Of a DNA stretch of 64,000 nt, positions 10,053-19,001 are shown one piece after another. Source of the stretch: Prochlorococcus sp. AG-363-B04. GTDB taxonomy: Bacteria; Cyanobacteriota; Cyanobacteriia; PCC-6307; Cyanobiaceae. The position numbers and the translations under genes are program-made. How positions within the stretch are numbered: position 1 is the first letter of the stretch; each line of letters begins with the position of its first letter. Below the pieces are notes generated by a model. It did not search any database. It was not told the origin of the DNA and saw only the letters and a list, made by a program, of their open reading frames with translations. The DNA lies in contig QCFC01000001.1 in assembly GCA_003278465.1 (NCBI GenBank), forward strand, positions 51,886-115,885, in the 5' to 3' direction.

Positions 10053-10614
10053 TATGATTCTCCGAAATATTTCGTACTAATAAATTATTTTCCTTTGAAA
10101 TTTTTTGGATTTTGTTCCAGGTTTTAATTGCTTCAGCAATGCCTTGGAGAGTCAATAGCAAAAAGCCCAATGGGATTAAACTTTTTACCCAGTATCTTGG
10201 AAGACCATTGGGATCTGGAGAAACCTCCCATATTTTCCAGGATTGCCAGGTAGGTTCGATTGAAATAGCCATTACTCCAAGGGCAAAAGGTAATAGCAAT
10301 ATCAGAGTGCCAAATAGTTCGATTTGAGCTTTGCGTTTAGGAGCTAAACGACTTTGGAAAATGTCCACCCTTACATGGCCTTTTTGTTGGAGTGTCCAAC
10401 CCATTCCAAGTAGAAAAATAACATCGAATAAATACCATTGACCTTCAATAAGTGCATTTGAACTGAGATTATGTCCTATAATTACACTGATGTATCTGCC
10501 TAAAACATTCCAGAAGCCAAGGCTTAGCATTAATAAAACAGACCATCGAGTAATTATTGCAATGACTCGATTTATATTTTCTAGTTTATTCGCGAGAATA
10601 AGTAATTGTTTCAT
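10045..10614 (-). CDS. dctQ: TRAP transporter small permease subunit DctQ
   Basis: The 189-residue protein has four hydrophobic segments and the DctQ-family landmarks: GQWYLFDVIFLLGMGWTLQQ, then KGHVRVDIFQSRLAPKRKAQ. DctQ pairs with DctM in the membrane and is needed for transport. The gene overlaps dctP by 4 bases and dctM by 8 bases, a tight operon that should keep the three products in balance. No fusion of DctQ to DctM is present, unlike some TRAP systems. Confidence 0.92.
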   Translation of the reverse strand: MKQLLILANKLENINRVIAIITRWSVLLMLSLGFWNVLGRYISVIIGHNLSSNALIEGQWYLFDVIFLLGMGWTLQQKGHVRVDIFQSRLAPKRKAQIELFGTLILLLPFALGVMAISIEPTWQSWKIWEVSPDPNGLPRYWVKSLIPLGFLLLTLQGIAEAIKTWNKIQKISKENNLLVRNISENHSD

Positions 10615-11738
10615 CTGATTCCTTGGACTTGTTGATAACTAAATCTTGAAAAGGGTAATTCATTGATTCCATTCCAGGTATACACTTCCTTTCGAAATTT
10701 CTGCCATTGTTCAAATATTTGACGGAAACTCACACTTGTTTTGGCGAGGTCAGAATAGATTTGAAAGGATGCATCTTTGGCTGCTATGAGAATATTTTCC
10801 TCGTAAGGAACTAGTTCAGTTCCACTTTGTAAAAGTCTCTGGAGTGCTATTCCATTCAGGGTGTCATATCTGTTTAGCATTGTGAGATTTGCTTCATAAC
10901 ATGCGGTTTTAAAAATTTCCTTGTATTCCTTCGGTAGTTTTTCCCAGGCTTTTTTATTTACAAGAGCAGTAAGTGTTGGCCCTGGCTCCCACCATCCTGG
11001 ATAGTAGTAAAACTTTGCTGCTCGAAATAGGCCAAGTTTTTCATCATCGTATGGGCCAGTCCACTCGGCGGCATCTATTGCCCCTCTTTCAAGGGCTAAA
11101 TAGATTTCACCTCCTGGTAGCACTTGAACATTAACCCCTAGTTCGTTCATTACTTTTCCTCCAAGGCCTGGAATGCGCATTTTTAGCCCTTGGAGTGATT
11201 TGAGGTCATTTAGTTTTCGTTTAAACCATCCACCCATTTGTGCTCCAGTGTTTCCTGCAGGAAAACCAATAACTCCAAAAGAGGAATACATTTCATTGAG
11301 TAATTCGTTACCGCCTCCTTCATAGAGCCATGCATTTTGCTGTTGTGCATTCAGTCCAAAGGGCACCGAAGTTCCAAATGCTAATGCGGGATTTTTACCT
11401 ATGTAGTAGTAACTAGCTGTATGCCCGCATTCCACGGAACCAGCTTGAACTGCATCTAGAACCTCTAGGCCAGGAACTAACTCACCAGCCGCATAAGGTT
11501 TAATTTGAAATTTTCCTCCACTTAATGCATTAACTCTTTTGCTAATTGTTTCTGCACCTCCAAAAATGGTATCTAAAGAAATCGGCCAGCTGGTTGCCAT
11601 GCGCCATGTAACTTTGTTTAAGGCAATAGAATTGGTCTCTTCACCTTCACGTCGAACTTTGCAAGAACTTAATACACCTGAGCTGATTGCTGCAGTAAGA
11701 GCTGTAGCACCAGTCCTCAGTAGCTGACGACGTTTCAT
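10611..11738 (-). CDS. dctP: TRAP transporter solute-binding protein (TakP-like)
   Basis: This is the periplasmic solute receptor of the TRAP system. The N-terminus shows a twin-arginine signal (MKRRQLLRTGATALTAA) and a Cys soon after (SSGVLSSCKV), so a Tat-exported, possibly lipid-anchored protein is likely. The segment AAEWTGPYDDEKLGLFRAAK plus YYYPGWWEPGPTL matches the subfamily of TakP and the lactate-binding TRAP receptors, which bind alpha-keto acids or lactate, often with a cation. The substrate is therefore probably a small 2-oxo or 2-hydroxy acid, by family resemblance. Length is 375 residues, slightly above the usual 330-360. It is the first gene of the operon. Confidence 0.92.
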   Translation of the reverse strand: MKRRQLLRTGATALTAAISSGVLSSCKVRREGEETNSIALNKVTWRMATSWPISLDTIFGGAETISKRVNALSGGKFQIKPYAAGELVPGLEVLDAVQAGSVECGHTASYYYIGKNPALAFGTSVPFGLNAQQQNAWLYEGGGNELLNEMYSSFGVIGFPAGNTGAQMGGWFKRKLNDLKSLQGLKMRIPGLGGKVMNELGVNVQVLPGGEIYLALERGAIDAAEWTGPYDDEKLGLFRAAKFYYYPGWWEPGPTLTALVNKKAWEKLPKEYKEIFKTACYEANLTMLNRYDTLNGIALQRLLQSGTELVPYEENILIAAKDASFQIYSDLAKTSVSFRQIFEQWQKFRKEVYTWNGINELPFSRFSYQQVQGIR

Positions 11739-11828
11739 ACAGTTTCCTTTTAACGCGATCTTACGGGGAAAAATCTATTTCAGATGTTATTCAAGTTTCT
11801 GAAACAGTTTGTTGAATATGGGCCATGA

Positions 11829-12731
11829 TTAATTCTCTCCTCCGGCCATGGCCTGCAACATTGCTTCTTGTGCAAGGACTTGTCCTTGTGATTTGAGGTG
11901 ATTAAGAAATAGTTGCTTTGCTTTTGGGAATCGAGGCTCTTCGGCGAGAGGAAGATCACCAGCTGAATCGAGACCAGTATCGCCTTCCATTGCTGGAGTA
12001 ATTACTACCAGATCTGAGTTAAGACTTGCATCGTAGCGCCACCATAAACTCGGATCTTCTATGGCAGGATGTGATGTTATTGGTTGATTTTCTATCTCAT
12101 CTTCATTTATATCGCTTTGCGTTTTGGCTGCTGAAGTTGCTGTAATTGATCTGAGAATTTTTTTACGTTGCTTTGCTAGATCTGCAAGTAATTTTTCACG
12201 AGTTCTACCTCTCAACTGAAACAGGACAAAAGGATCTTCACTGAATCGATCTCCCATTAAGTAATAGATTGCACTTATGTGCTTACAAGGATTAGCTTTA
12301 TCGGGACAGCTGCATTCGCTGCGTACTTCTTGAAGCTTGAATGGAAATAGACGCTTTCCACTTGCAGCAAAGGCTCGTTCGATATCTGAAGGCATGATTC
12401 CGGCAAGTAATTGAGCTGACCAGCGAGCTTTTTGTATTAATGCTTCAAGCACAAAACTCCAGTCTTCGTCATTTAAAACATCAAGCCATAGCTTTACTTT
12501 ATACGGCTCCTCATCAGTACCTTGAACTCTGGCATGCACTCTTCTACCTTCAAATCGTATTGACGTTACATTGCCCTCTCGTGCATATGTCCAGGCTCGC
12601 TCAAGACGTTTTTTGAAACGGTAAGAATTGATTAGTTCCATCCATTGCTCTACCCACCAGGGTTGATTGCCTAATCCATCTTCTCCTAGAGCGGTTGTGA
12701 TTTGAATTTTATTTGTGTTGTTATTTGTCAT
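11829..12731 (-). CDS. SWIM zinc-finger protein
   Basis: The 300-residue protein carries a SWIM zinc-binding motif, CSCPDKANPCKHISAIYYLM (C-x-C-xn-C-x-H), around residues 140-160. An acidic, variable linker and a C-terminal helix rich in Gln and Ala follow. SWIM domains bind DNA or proteins, and in bacteria this form typically accompanies SNF2 helicases. Here the SNF2 gene lies 11 bases upstream on the same strand, so the two are almost certainly one transcription unit and probably one complex. The exact job (DNA repair, remodelling or transcription recycling) cannot be read from sequence. Confidence 0.85.
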   Translation of the reverse strand: MTNNNTNKIQITTALGEDGLGNQPWWVEQWMELINSYRFKKRLERAWTYAREGNVTSIRFEGRRVHARVQGTDEEPYKVKLWLDVLNDEDWSFVLEALIQKARWSAQLLAGIMPSDIERAFAASGKRLFPFKLQEVRSECSCPDKANPCKHISAIYYLMGDRFSEDPFVLFQLRGRTREKLLADLAKQRKKILRSITATSAAKTQSDINEDEIENQPITSHPAIEDPSLWWRYDASLNSDLVVITPAMEGDTGLDSAGDLPLAEEPRFPKAKQLFLNHLKSQGQVLAQEAMLQAMAGGEN

Positions 12732-12742
12732 GGTGATTGGAG

Positions 12743-15700
12743 TTAATTATCTTCTAATGTCACTAGTTTTCTTAACTCACCAACTCCAAGACTTCCTAGC
12801 CAGTTTTCCCCAGAGCCTATAATATCTTCGGCAAGTCGCGATTTTTTTCGGATCATTTGGTCAATTTTTTCTTCAACTGAACCACTAGTAATAAATTTAT
12901 GCACCATAACTCTCTTTGCTTGTCCAATTCTGTATGCACGATCTGTTGCTTGGTTTTCGACTGCTGGATTCCACCAACGGTCAATATGAAAAACATGATT
13001 TGCACGTGTCAAGTTCAGACCAACACCTCCTGCTTTTAAAGAAAGTAAAAAAAGTTGTGGTCCTCTTGGGTCCTCTTGAAAACGATCGACCATTGCTTGC
13101 CTCTCATTTTTAGTGGTGCTTCCATGTAGAAAAGGCACTTCAAATCGCCAACGTTTTTGTAGATATAATTGAAGAAGATGACCCCATTCTGCGAATTGTG
13201 TAAATAAAAGAGCTCGGTCTCCAGCTGATATTACTTCCTCTAAAATTTCTTCTAAGCGTTGAACTTTTGAAGAGCGATCAAGGAACTTTTCGCTGCATTT
13301 TTTTTCTTTTAGTGCTAGTGCAGGATGGTTGCAAATTTGTTTTAACTTCGTCAGTAAGCCAAGGATTTTTCCATGTCGTTGTCCTATGGGAGATTGGGCT
13401 ATGACATCCAGTGTCTTTTCAACTGTTTTTCGATAAAGACTAGTTTGTTCATTACTTAAGCCAACCCATTCACATAATTCGACTTTTTCAGGAAGATCTG
13501 AAATGATTACTTTGTCGGTTTTTAGTCGACGTAAAATGAAAGGACTCACCCTAACTTTAAGATCTTTCAGGGAAGACATATCTCCATAACGTTCGATTGG
13601 CAATCTATATCTTTGATGAAAGAAATCTTCGTCACCTAGAACTTTTGGGTTTAAGAAGTCCATTAGAGCCCAAAGTTCACTCACCCTATTTTCAATTGGA
13701 GTACCTGTTAGTGCAATTCTGAAACGATTAGTCTTGTTTTGCTTTGCTATATCACGAGTTGCTTTACTTTGCTTGGAATTAGGATTTTTGATTGCTTGAG
13801 CTTCATCTAATACAACTCCTTGCCAATCGATCATCTCAAGTAATTCAATGTCTCTTTGGATGAGTCCATAACTAGTTAGAACTAGATTAATGTCCTTTAG
13901 AGTTTCCTTGAGATTAACTATGGTTGATGGTCTACGTGGTCCGTAATGTTCAAATATTTTTAAATCGGGAGTAAAAGAAACAGCTTCTCGTTGCCAATTT
14001 ATCAAGACAGAAGTTGGTGCAATTAGTAAGACAGGACGTTTTAGTTCATTTTCTATTTTTAGGTGTTGAAGAAAGGCTAGTAATTGAATAGTTTTCCCTA
14101 GACCCATGTCGTCTGCAAGGCATGCGCCTTGATTGAAGCGATGTAGGAATGAGAGCCAACCTAAGCCTCTTTCTTGATAAGGCCGTAGTTGTCCGCAAAA
14201 CCCTTCCGGAGCTTGTAGAGGTTCTGGGGCTTTTTGCTGGTGGTATTGTTCCAGGACTGATTGGAGTCTGGGCCCAGCATCAAATTGATGGACAGGAAGA
14301 CGCATAAAGTTGTCTCCCTCTGTTGCCGATAGACGTAGTGCATCATCAAGACTGATATCTGATTTAGTGCTGCAAAATCGCTCAGCATTTTTAAGATCGT
14401 TTGGCCTTAATTCAATCCAAGCCCCCTTGTGATTTACTAGGGGACTTCGTTTGTTGGTAAGTCTTTCAAGCTCTTTCAGTGTTAATGAAACTCCACCGAT
14501 CATGAGTTCCCATTCCCAGTCAAGATTTTCACCAAGCGTGAAACCTTGAGATGTTGCTGAAAGTTCTGCTTTGATAGCTAATCCAAGACGACTAGCCAAA
14601 CCTCCTGAGAGACTGGGAGGTAAGTCAACACCGACACCTATATCTCTTAGTTGTCTTGCCGCAGTTCTTACAAGAACAAAAGCCTCTGCAGGCGTAAGTA
14701 GCATTGATTTTGGTGTGGCACTGTCAAGTCCTCTTTCAATTGGTGTAAAAACTGTTAGCGCACGTCCAAGACCTTCTAAAAGCACTTCGCCTGGGTTTGA
14801 AACTTGAATTTCCCCTAATTGAAGAATCTCAGTACCTGCTTCCCATGCTGTTTCGGCTGGTACTTTTAGGGTTGGATCTGCTTCGGCTTGCAAAGCAAAT
14901 CTTAATCCCCAGAGCTCTTCTTCGTTCTCAGGGGTACAGAGTTCAAGGCATGCTCTTGCAGGTGCGACACTTCCAGCGACTCCTTCTCGCCAATGATTGC
15001 TTGCAGTTGCAAGTCGTTCAATTTCTTCCTTAGATAGGTTAATTATTCCAGTATCAGATCCAAGTGCTTCTTGCCAAGTAAGGAGGAGTGGGTCTAAATT
15101 CTCATTTATGGGCTGAAATCCCTTACGTAATTGTGCATCTACAAGCTCTTCCAGTAGAGTAGCCACTCGTAGACGTCCGCTCCTAGGTCGACATGAGGCT
15201 ATTGGGTTGGCAGCTCGCATTGCTTCTGGGCGTAGGCGTGTTGTGCGATGACTTCGACTTCCAGTAGGTTCACGCCAAGGAAGTGCACAAGTAGCTACTA
15301 AAGGTAGCCTTGCAGCGAATTCTTCTAAACGACGTCTATCATCTTCTCGATTAAGCAAAGGTACCCACCTTGCACGATGTGGGTAGCCTTCACCTTTACT
15401 AAGTTCAATATGAGGTAGCCATCTTCCGCGAGCAATGATGCTTAATGCCCAACGTTGTAAATGGCTCCACCAACGGAGTTCATCAGCCAGTTCAGGATGT
15501 TCCCCTGATAGGGGAAGTTGAGAGAGCCAAGTTGTTGCAGAAGTTGGTTCTATAGCTAGACCTTCAACTTGCCATGGCCACCACTCACATTTTTTAGGAA
15601 TAGGTTCACCGGCTTGTAGAGGCAAACCTGTCCAGGTTTCATTATTTATTTGATCTTCTTTGCATGTATTTCCTTTAGGATTATGTTTCTGTCTATGCTT

Positions 15701-15946
15701 TACAGATCGACTAGGTAAAGTCAGGCATGCTGTGGCATCGATAATTCCTTCAGGAAGCAGATCTATTTCATGAAGCCAATCTTTTAGTGCTTCTGATGTG
15801 AGAGTAAATGGATGTAATGCTGGTGTGCTATTCGGTCCAGTAGGTTCGGCAACTTTCCAAGTATCTGCCCAGACAAGGAGAGCTGGCCGACCTGAAGAGG
15901 TCGGATGGCGGATAGCTGGAAGCCAGGTGGCGTGCAGCAGGCTCAT
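12743..15946 (-). CDS. SNF2/HepA-family DNA-dependent ATPase
   Basis: The 1067-residue protein has a long N-terminal region (about 1-580) of the bacterial SNF2-associated type, then a complete SNF2 motor. Visible motor motifs are CLADDMGLGKTIQLLAFLQH (motif I), LLIAPTSVLINWQRE (Ia), VVLDEAQAIKNP (DEAQ, motif II), RIALTGTPIENRVSELWALM (III) and KAGGVGLNLTRANHVFHIDR with DRAYRIGQ (V/VI). Such proteins translocate on double-stranded DNA and strip or remodel bound proteins. The ATG at 15946 is the first reasonable start. It is co-transcribed with the SWIM gene downstream. Confidence 0.93.
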   Translation of the reverse strand: MSLLHATWLPAIRHPTSSGRPALLVWADTWKVAEPTGPNSTPALHPFTLTSEALKDWLHEIDLLPEGIIDATACLTLPSRSVKHRQKHNPKGNTCKEDQINNETWTGLPLQAGEPIPKKCEWWPWQVEGLAIEPTSATTWLSQLPLSGEHPELADELRWWSHLQRWALSIIARGRWLPHIELSKGEGYPHRARWVPLLNREDDRRRLEEFAARLPLVATCALPWREPTGSRSHRTTRLRPEAMRAANPIASCRPRSGRLRVATLLEELVDAQLRKGFQPINENLDPLLLTWQEALGSDTGIINLSKEEIERLATASNHWREGVAGSVAPARACLELCTPENEEELWGLRFALQAEADPTLKVPAETAWEAGTEILQLGEIQVSNPGEVLLEGLGRALTVFTPIERGLDSATPKSMLLTPAEAFVLVRTAARQLRDIGVGVDLPPSLSGGLASRLGLAIKAELSATSQGFTLGENLDWEWELMIGGVSLTLKELERLTNKRSPLVNHKGAWIELRPNDLKNAERFCSTKSDISLDDALRLSATEGDNFMRLPVHQFDAGPRLQSVLEQYHQQKAPEPLQAPEGFCGQLRPYQERGLGWLSFLHRFNQGACLADDMGLGKTIQLLAFLQHLKIENELKRPVLLIAPTSVLINWQREAVSFTPDLKIFEHYGPRRPSTIVNLKETLKDINLVLTSYGLIQRDIELLEMIDWQGVVLDEAQAIKNPNSKQSKATRDIAKQNKTNRFRIALTGTPIENRVSELWALMDFLNPKVLGDEDFFHQRYRLPIERYGDMSSLKDLKVRVSPFILRRLKTDKVIISDLPEKVELCEWVGLSNEQTSLYRKTVEKTLDVIAQSPIGQRHGKILGLLTKLKQICNHPALALKEKKCSEKFLDRSSKVQRLEEILEEVISAGDRALLFTQFAEWGHLLQLYLQKRWRFEVPFLHGSTTKNERQAMVDRFQEDPRGPQLFLLSLKAGGVGLNLTRANHVFHIDRWWNPAVENQATDRAYRIGQAKRVMVHKFITSGSVEEKIDQMIRKKSRLAEDIIGSGENWLGSLGVGELRKLVTLEDN

Positions 15947-16315
15947 GGCCCCGACGCAGAAATCATGCGATGATTCATTTAAGTACCAGAAACTGCTATT
16001 TAGTAGTACCCAGACTTATAGGATGCATCAAAATAATTATGCCAGGTTAGTGGGGTTTAGTCATTGCGTGGAACTTATTCAACTTCTTGTTTAGTGTTGA
16101 TCAAGTGAAAACTGTCCTTTTCACTTGGACAGAAACATGAGAATTTTTCTTTAATTAAAAATGAATTATTTAGTTTTTGTTTTAATAGAATGATTTACAT
16201 CCCAACATCTATAGCGTTTTATTGTTTTACTAGTTTGGAAAGGTTGTCGCAATCTATTTCGCTGATTAAAAGAGGATATGGCTTTTGGACGTCCTATTAG
16301 CAAAATCTCTTTGCC
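15947..16315. other. Intergenic region between SNF2 gene and alaS
   Basis: The two flanking genes diverge here, so promoters for both should lie in these 369 bases. I see a short perfect inverted repeat, CAAGTGAAAA (16102-16111) with TTTTCACTTG (16118-16127) and a six-base loop, which could be an operator or hairpin. The rest is A+T-rich without a tRNA, a strong promoter consensus or a convincing small ORF. Confidence 0.4.
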
Positions 16316-18997
16316 ATGACAGATAAATCTTCTTCAAGATCAAGTCAAAAGCAACCAAAAACTGGTGCAGAAATTCGCAGTGCTTTTTTAGGTTTTTTTG
16401 CTGAACGTGGTCATCAAGTCATACCTAGTGCTTCTTTGGTGCCTGAAGACCCAACTGTGCTTCTTACTATTGCAGGCATGTTGCCATTTAAGCCAGTTTT
16501 TCTCGGACAGGCTAAGCGTCCATCAGCTAGAGCAACCAGTGTACAGAAATGTATTCGTACGAATGATATTGAGAATGTTGGTCGGACTGCCAGGCATCAC
16601 ACGTATTTTGAGATGCTTGGGAACTTTTCGTTTGGAGACTACTTTAAGCATCAAGCTATTCTCTGGGCTTGGGAGCTAACGACTCAGGTTTTTAGTTTAG
16701 ACCCTAAGAATTTAGTAGTAAGTATTTTTCGAGATGATGAAGAGGCTGAAATGATCTGGCGTGATGTCGTAGGGGTTAATCCTAAACGCATTGTCAGAAT
16801 GGATGAGACTGATAATTTTTGGAGTTCTGGTCCTACTGGACCATGTGGTCCTTGTTCGGAAATCTATTATGATTTCAAGCCAGAATTAGGAGATGAGTTA
16901 ATTGATCTAGAGGATGATGAACGTTATATCGAGTTTTATAACTTGGTCTTTATGCAATACAACAAGGATGCTGAGGGTCAGCTTTCCCCTCTCGCGACAT
17001 GCAATATTGATACTGGCATGGGATTAGAAAGAATGGCTCAGATTTTACAAAGAGTTCCTAATAACTATGAAACTGATTTGATTTATCCATTGATTGAGAA
17101 AGCAACCTTTTTGGCTGGTATTAATTATCATGATCTTGATTCAAAGTCACAAACTTCTCTTAAAGTTATTGCTGATCATACTAGAGCTGTAACCCAATTA
17201 ATTGCTGATGGAGTAATTGCAAGTAATCTTGGACGTGGATATGTATTGAGAAGACTGTTAAGACGTGTAATTCGGCATGGTCGACTTTTAGGAATAGTTC
17301 AACCTTTTTTAGTTGAAATTGGTAAAGCAGCAATTGATTTGATGAAATCAGCTTATCCTGAATTAGAAGAGCGACGAAAAATTATTCTTAATGAGTTGCA
17401 AAGAGAAGAAGTTCGCTTTTTAGAAACTCTTGAAAGAGGTGAGAAATTATTGAATGAAATGATTTCTTGTCATCCAAATATGATTACAGGAGATCAAGCT
17501 TTTGAACTTTATGATACCTATGGATTCCCTATAGAGCTCACTCAGGAAATTGCTGATGAACAGGGTTTAAAGGTAGATCTTGTAGGCTTTGAAAAGGCCA
17601 TGCAAGCTCAACGGCAGAGAGCACAGTCAGCAAATGTTGCAATTGATCTAACTTTAAAGGAAGCAGTCGATGAAGTAGTTATTACCTTAGAAGCAACTGA
17701 ATTTAAAGGGTATGAAACTCTTCAACAGAAAAGTTTTGTTAAAGCTTTGATTGTTAATGGTAAATCTTCTCAAGTTGCCTCAGTTGGAGATCAAGTACAA
17801 ATTGTTCTAGACCGGACAGCTTTTTATGCAGAGGGTGGTGGTCAAATTGGTGATTCTGGGAAATTAACTACTTTTGGTAGTGATAAAACTGATAGTGCAT
17901 GTATAGCAATTAATAATGTTATTCAGAATAAAAGTATTTTTGTTCATAGTGGTGAAATAGAAAAGGGACAATTAGTTGTTGGAGATCAGGTTTATGGGCA
18001 AGTTGACCGTTCCATTCGCTTACGTATTCAGGCACATCATACTTCCACTCATTTATTGCAATCTGCTTTGAAAAAGATTGTTGATATGTCCATAGGTCAA
18101 GCAGGTTCATTAGTTGATTGTGATCATTTGCGATTTGATTTTCATTCACCAAAAGCAGTGACTGATGATGAGTTGATACGTGTCGAAAAATTGATCAATG
18201 AATGGATAGCTGATTCTATCTGTCTTGAAGTAAAGGAAATGGAGATTAAAAAAGCTCAGGCAGCAGGCGCAATTGCGATGTTTGGTGAAAAATATTCTGA
18301 TTTAGTAAGAGTTGTAGATGTCCCTGGTGTGTCTATGGAGCTTTGTGGAGGTACTCATGTTTCTAATACTTCTGAAATTGGGATTTTTAAAATTGTTTCA
18401 GAAAGCGGAATAGCTGCTGGTATTCGACGTATTGAAGCTGTTGCAGGTTCTGCTGTTATTCCCTTTCTCAATCAGCGTGATGAGATAGTCAAGAATCTGG
18501 CAGATCAGCTAAAGACTAAGCCAAGTGATATTTTAGGTCGTGTTGTGTCTTTGCAAGAAGAATTAAGAGTAGCGAACAAAAGTTTAGCAACTATTAGTCA
18601 AGAGTTGGCTTTGGCTAAGGCAATGTCTTTTACAAATAATGTAGATGTCATTGGGAATAGCAAGCTAATTATTCAAAGACTTGACGGAGTTGATGGTGGT
18701 GGATTGCAAATAGCAGCTCAGGGTTTATTGAATCAACTTGGTGATAATGCTGGAGTAGTTTTAGGCGGAATTCCTGATGCTGCAGATGAGAATAAGGTTA
18801 TTTTTGTTGCAGCTTTTGGGTCAAGGTTGTTATCTATAGGTTTAAAGGCTGGGCAATTTGTAGGCGAGGTTGCTAAGTTATGTGGAGGGGGAGGTGGTGG
18901 TCGTCCCAACCTTGCGCAAGCTGGTGGAAGAGATGGTAAATCTTTAACAATTGCTCTAAAGTATGCGAGAGAAAAACTTGAGTCAGTACTTAAATAA
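16316..18997 (+). CDS. alaS: Alanyl-tRNA synthetase
   Basis: The enzyme charges tRNA-Ala with alanine. The 893-residue length fits the family. The N-terminal class II catalytic core is evident (SAFLGFFAERGHQVIPSASL, TARHHTYFEMLGNFSFGDYF, NIDTGMGLERMAQIL). The editing domain follows with its zinc-binding HHTSTHLL and ELCGGTHVSNTSEIG segments, and the C-terminal C-Ala domain includes CGGGGGGRPNLAQAGG. The ATG at 16316 gives the expected N-terminus. It is convergent with speA, four bases beyond its stop. Confidence 0.98.
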   Translation: MTDKSSSRSSQKQPKTGAEIRSAFLGFFAERGHQVIPSASLVPEDPTVLLTIAGMLPFKPVFLGQAKRPSARATSVQKCIRTNDIENVGRTARHHTYFEMLGNFSFGDYFKHQAILWAWELTTQVFSLDPKNLVVSIFRDDEEAEMIWRDVVGVNPKRIVRMDETDNFWSSGPTGPCGPCSEIYYDFKPELGDELIDLEDDERYIEFYNLVFMQYNKDAEGQLSPLATCNIDTGMGLERMAQILQRVPNNYETDLIYPLIEKATFLAGINYHDLDSKSQTSLKVIADHTRAVTQLIADGVIASNLGRGYVLRRLLRRVIRHGRLLGIVQPFLVEIGKAAIDLMKSAYPELEERRKIILNELQREEVRFLETLERGEKLLNEMISCHPNMITGDQAFELYDTYGFPIELTQEIADEQGLKVDLVGFEKAMQAQRQRAQSANVAIDLTLKEAVDEVVITLEATEFKGYETLQQKSFVKALIVNGKSSQVASVGDQVQIVLDRTAFYAEGGGQIGDSGKLTTFGSDKTDSACIAINNVIQNKSIFVHSGEIEKGQLVVGDQVYGQVDRSIRLRIQAHHTSTHLLQSALKKIVDMSIGQAGSLVDCDHLRFDFHSPKAVTDDELIRVEKLINEWIADSICLEVKEMEIKKAQAAGAIAMFGEKYSDLVRVVDVPGVSMELCGGTHVSNTSEIGIFKIVSESGIAAGIRRIEAVAGSAVIPFLNQRDEIVKNLADQLKTKPSDILGRVVSLQEELRVANKSLATISQELALAKAMSFTNNVDVIGNSKLIIQRLDGVDGGGLQIAAQGLLNQLGDNAGVVLGGIPDAADENKVIFVAAFGSRLLSIGLKAGQFVGEVAKLCGGGGGGRPNLAQAGGRDGKSLTIALKYAREKLESVLK

Positions 18998-19001
18998 GGT
19001 T

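Noticed and set aside
15798..16094. 98-residue plus-strand frame at the SNF2 gene start
   Set aside because: Half of it is antisense to the SNF2 coding region and the remainder is intergenic without a ribosome binding site.
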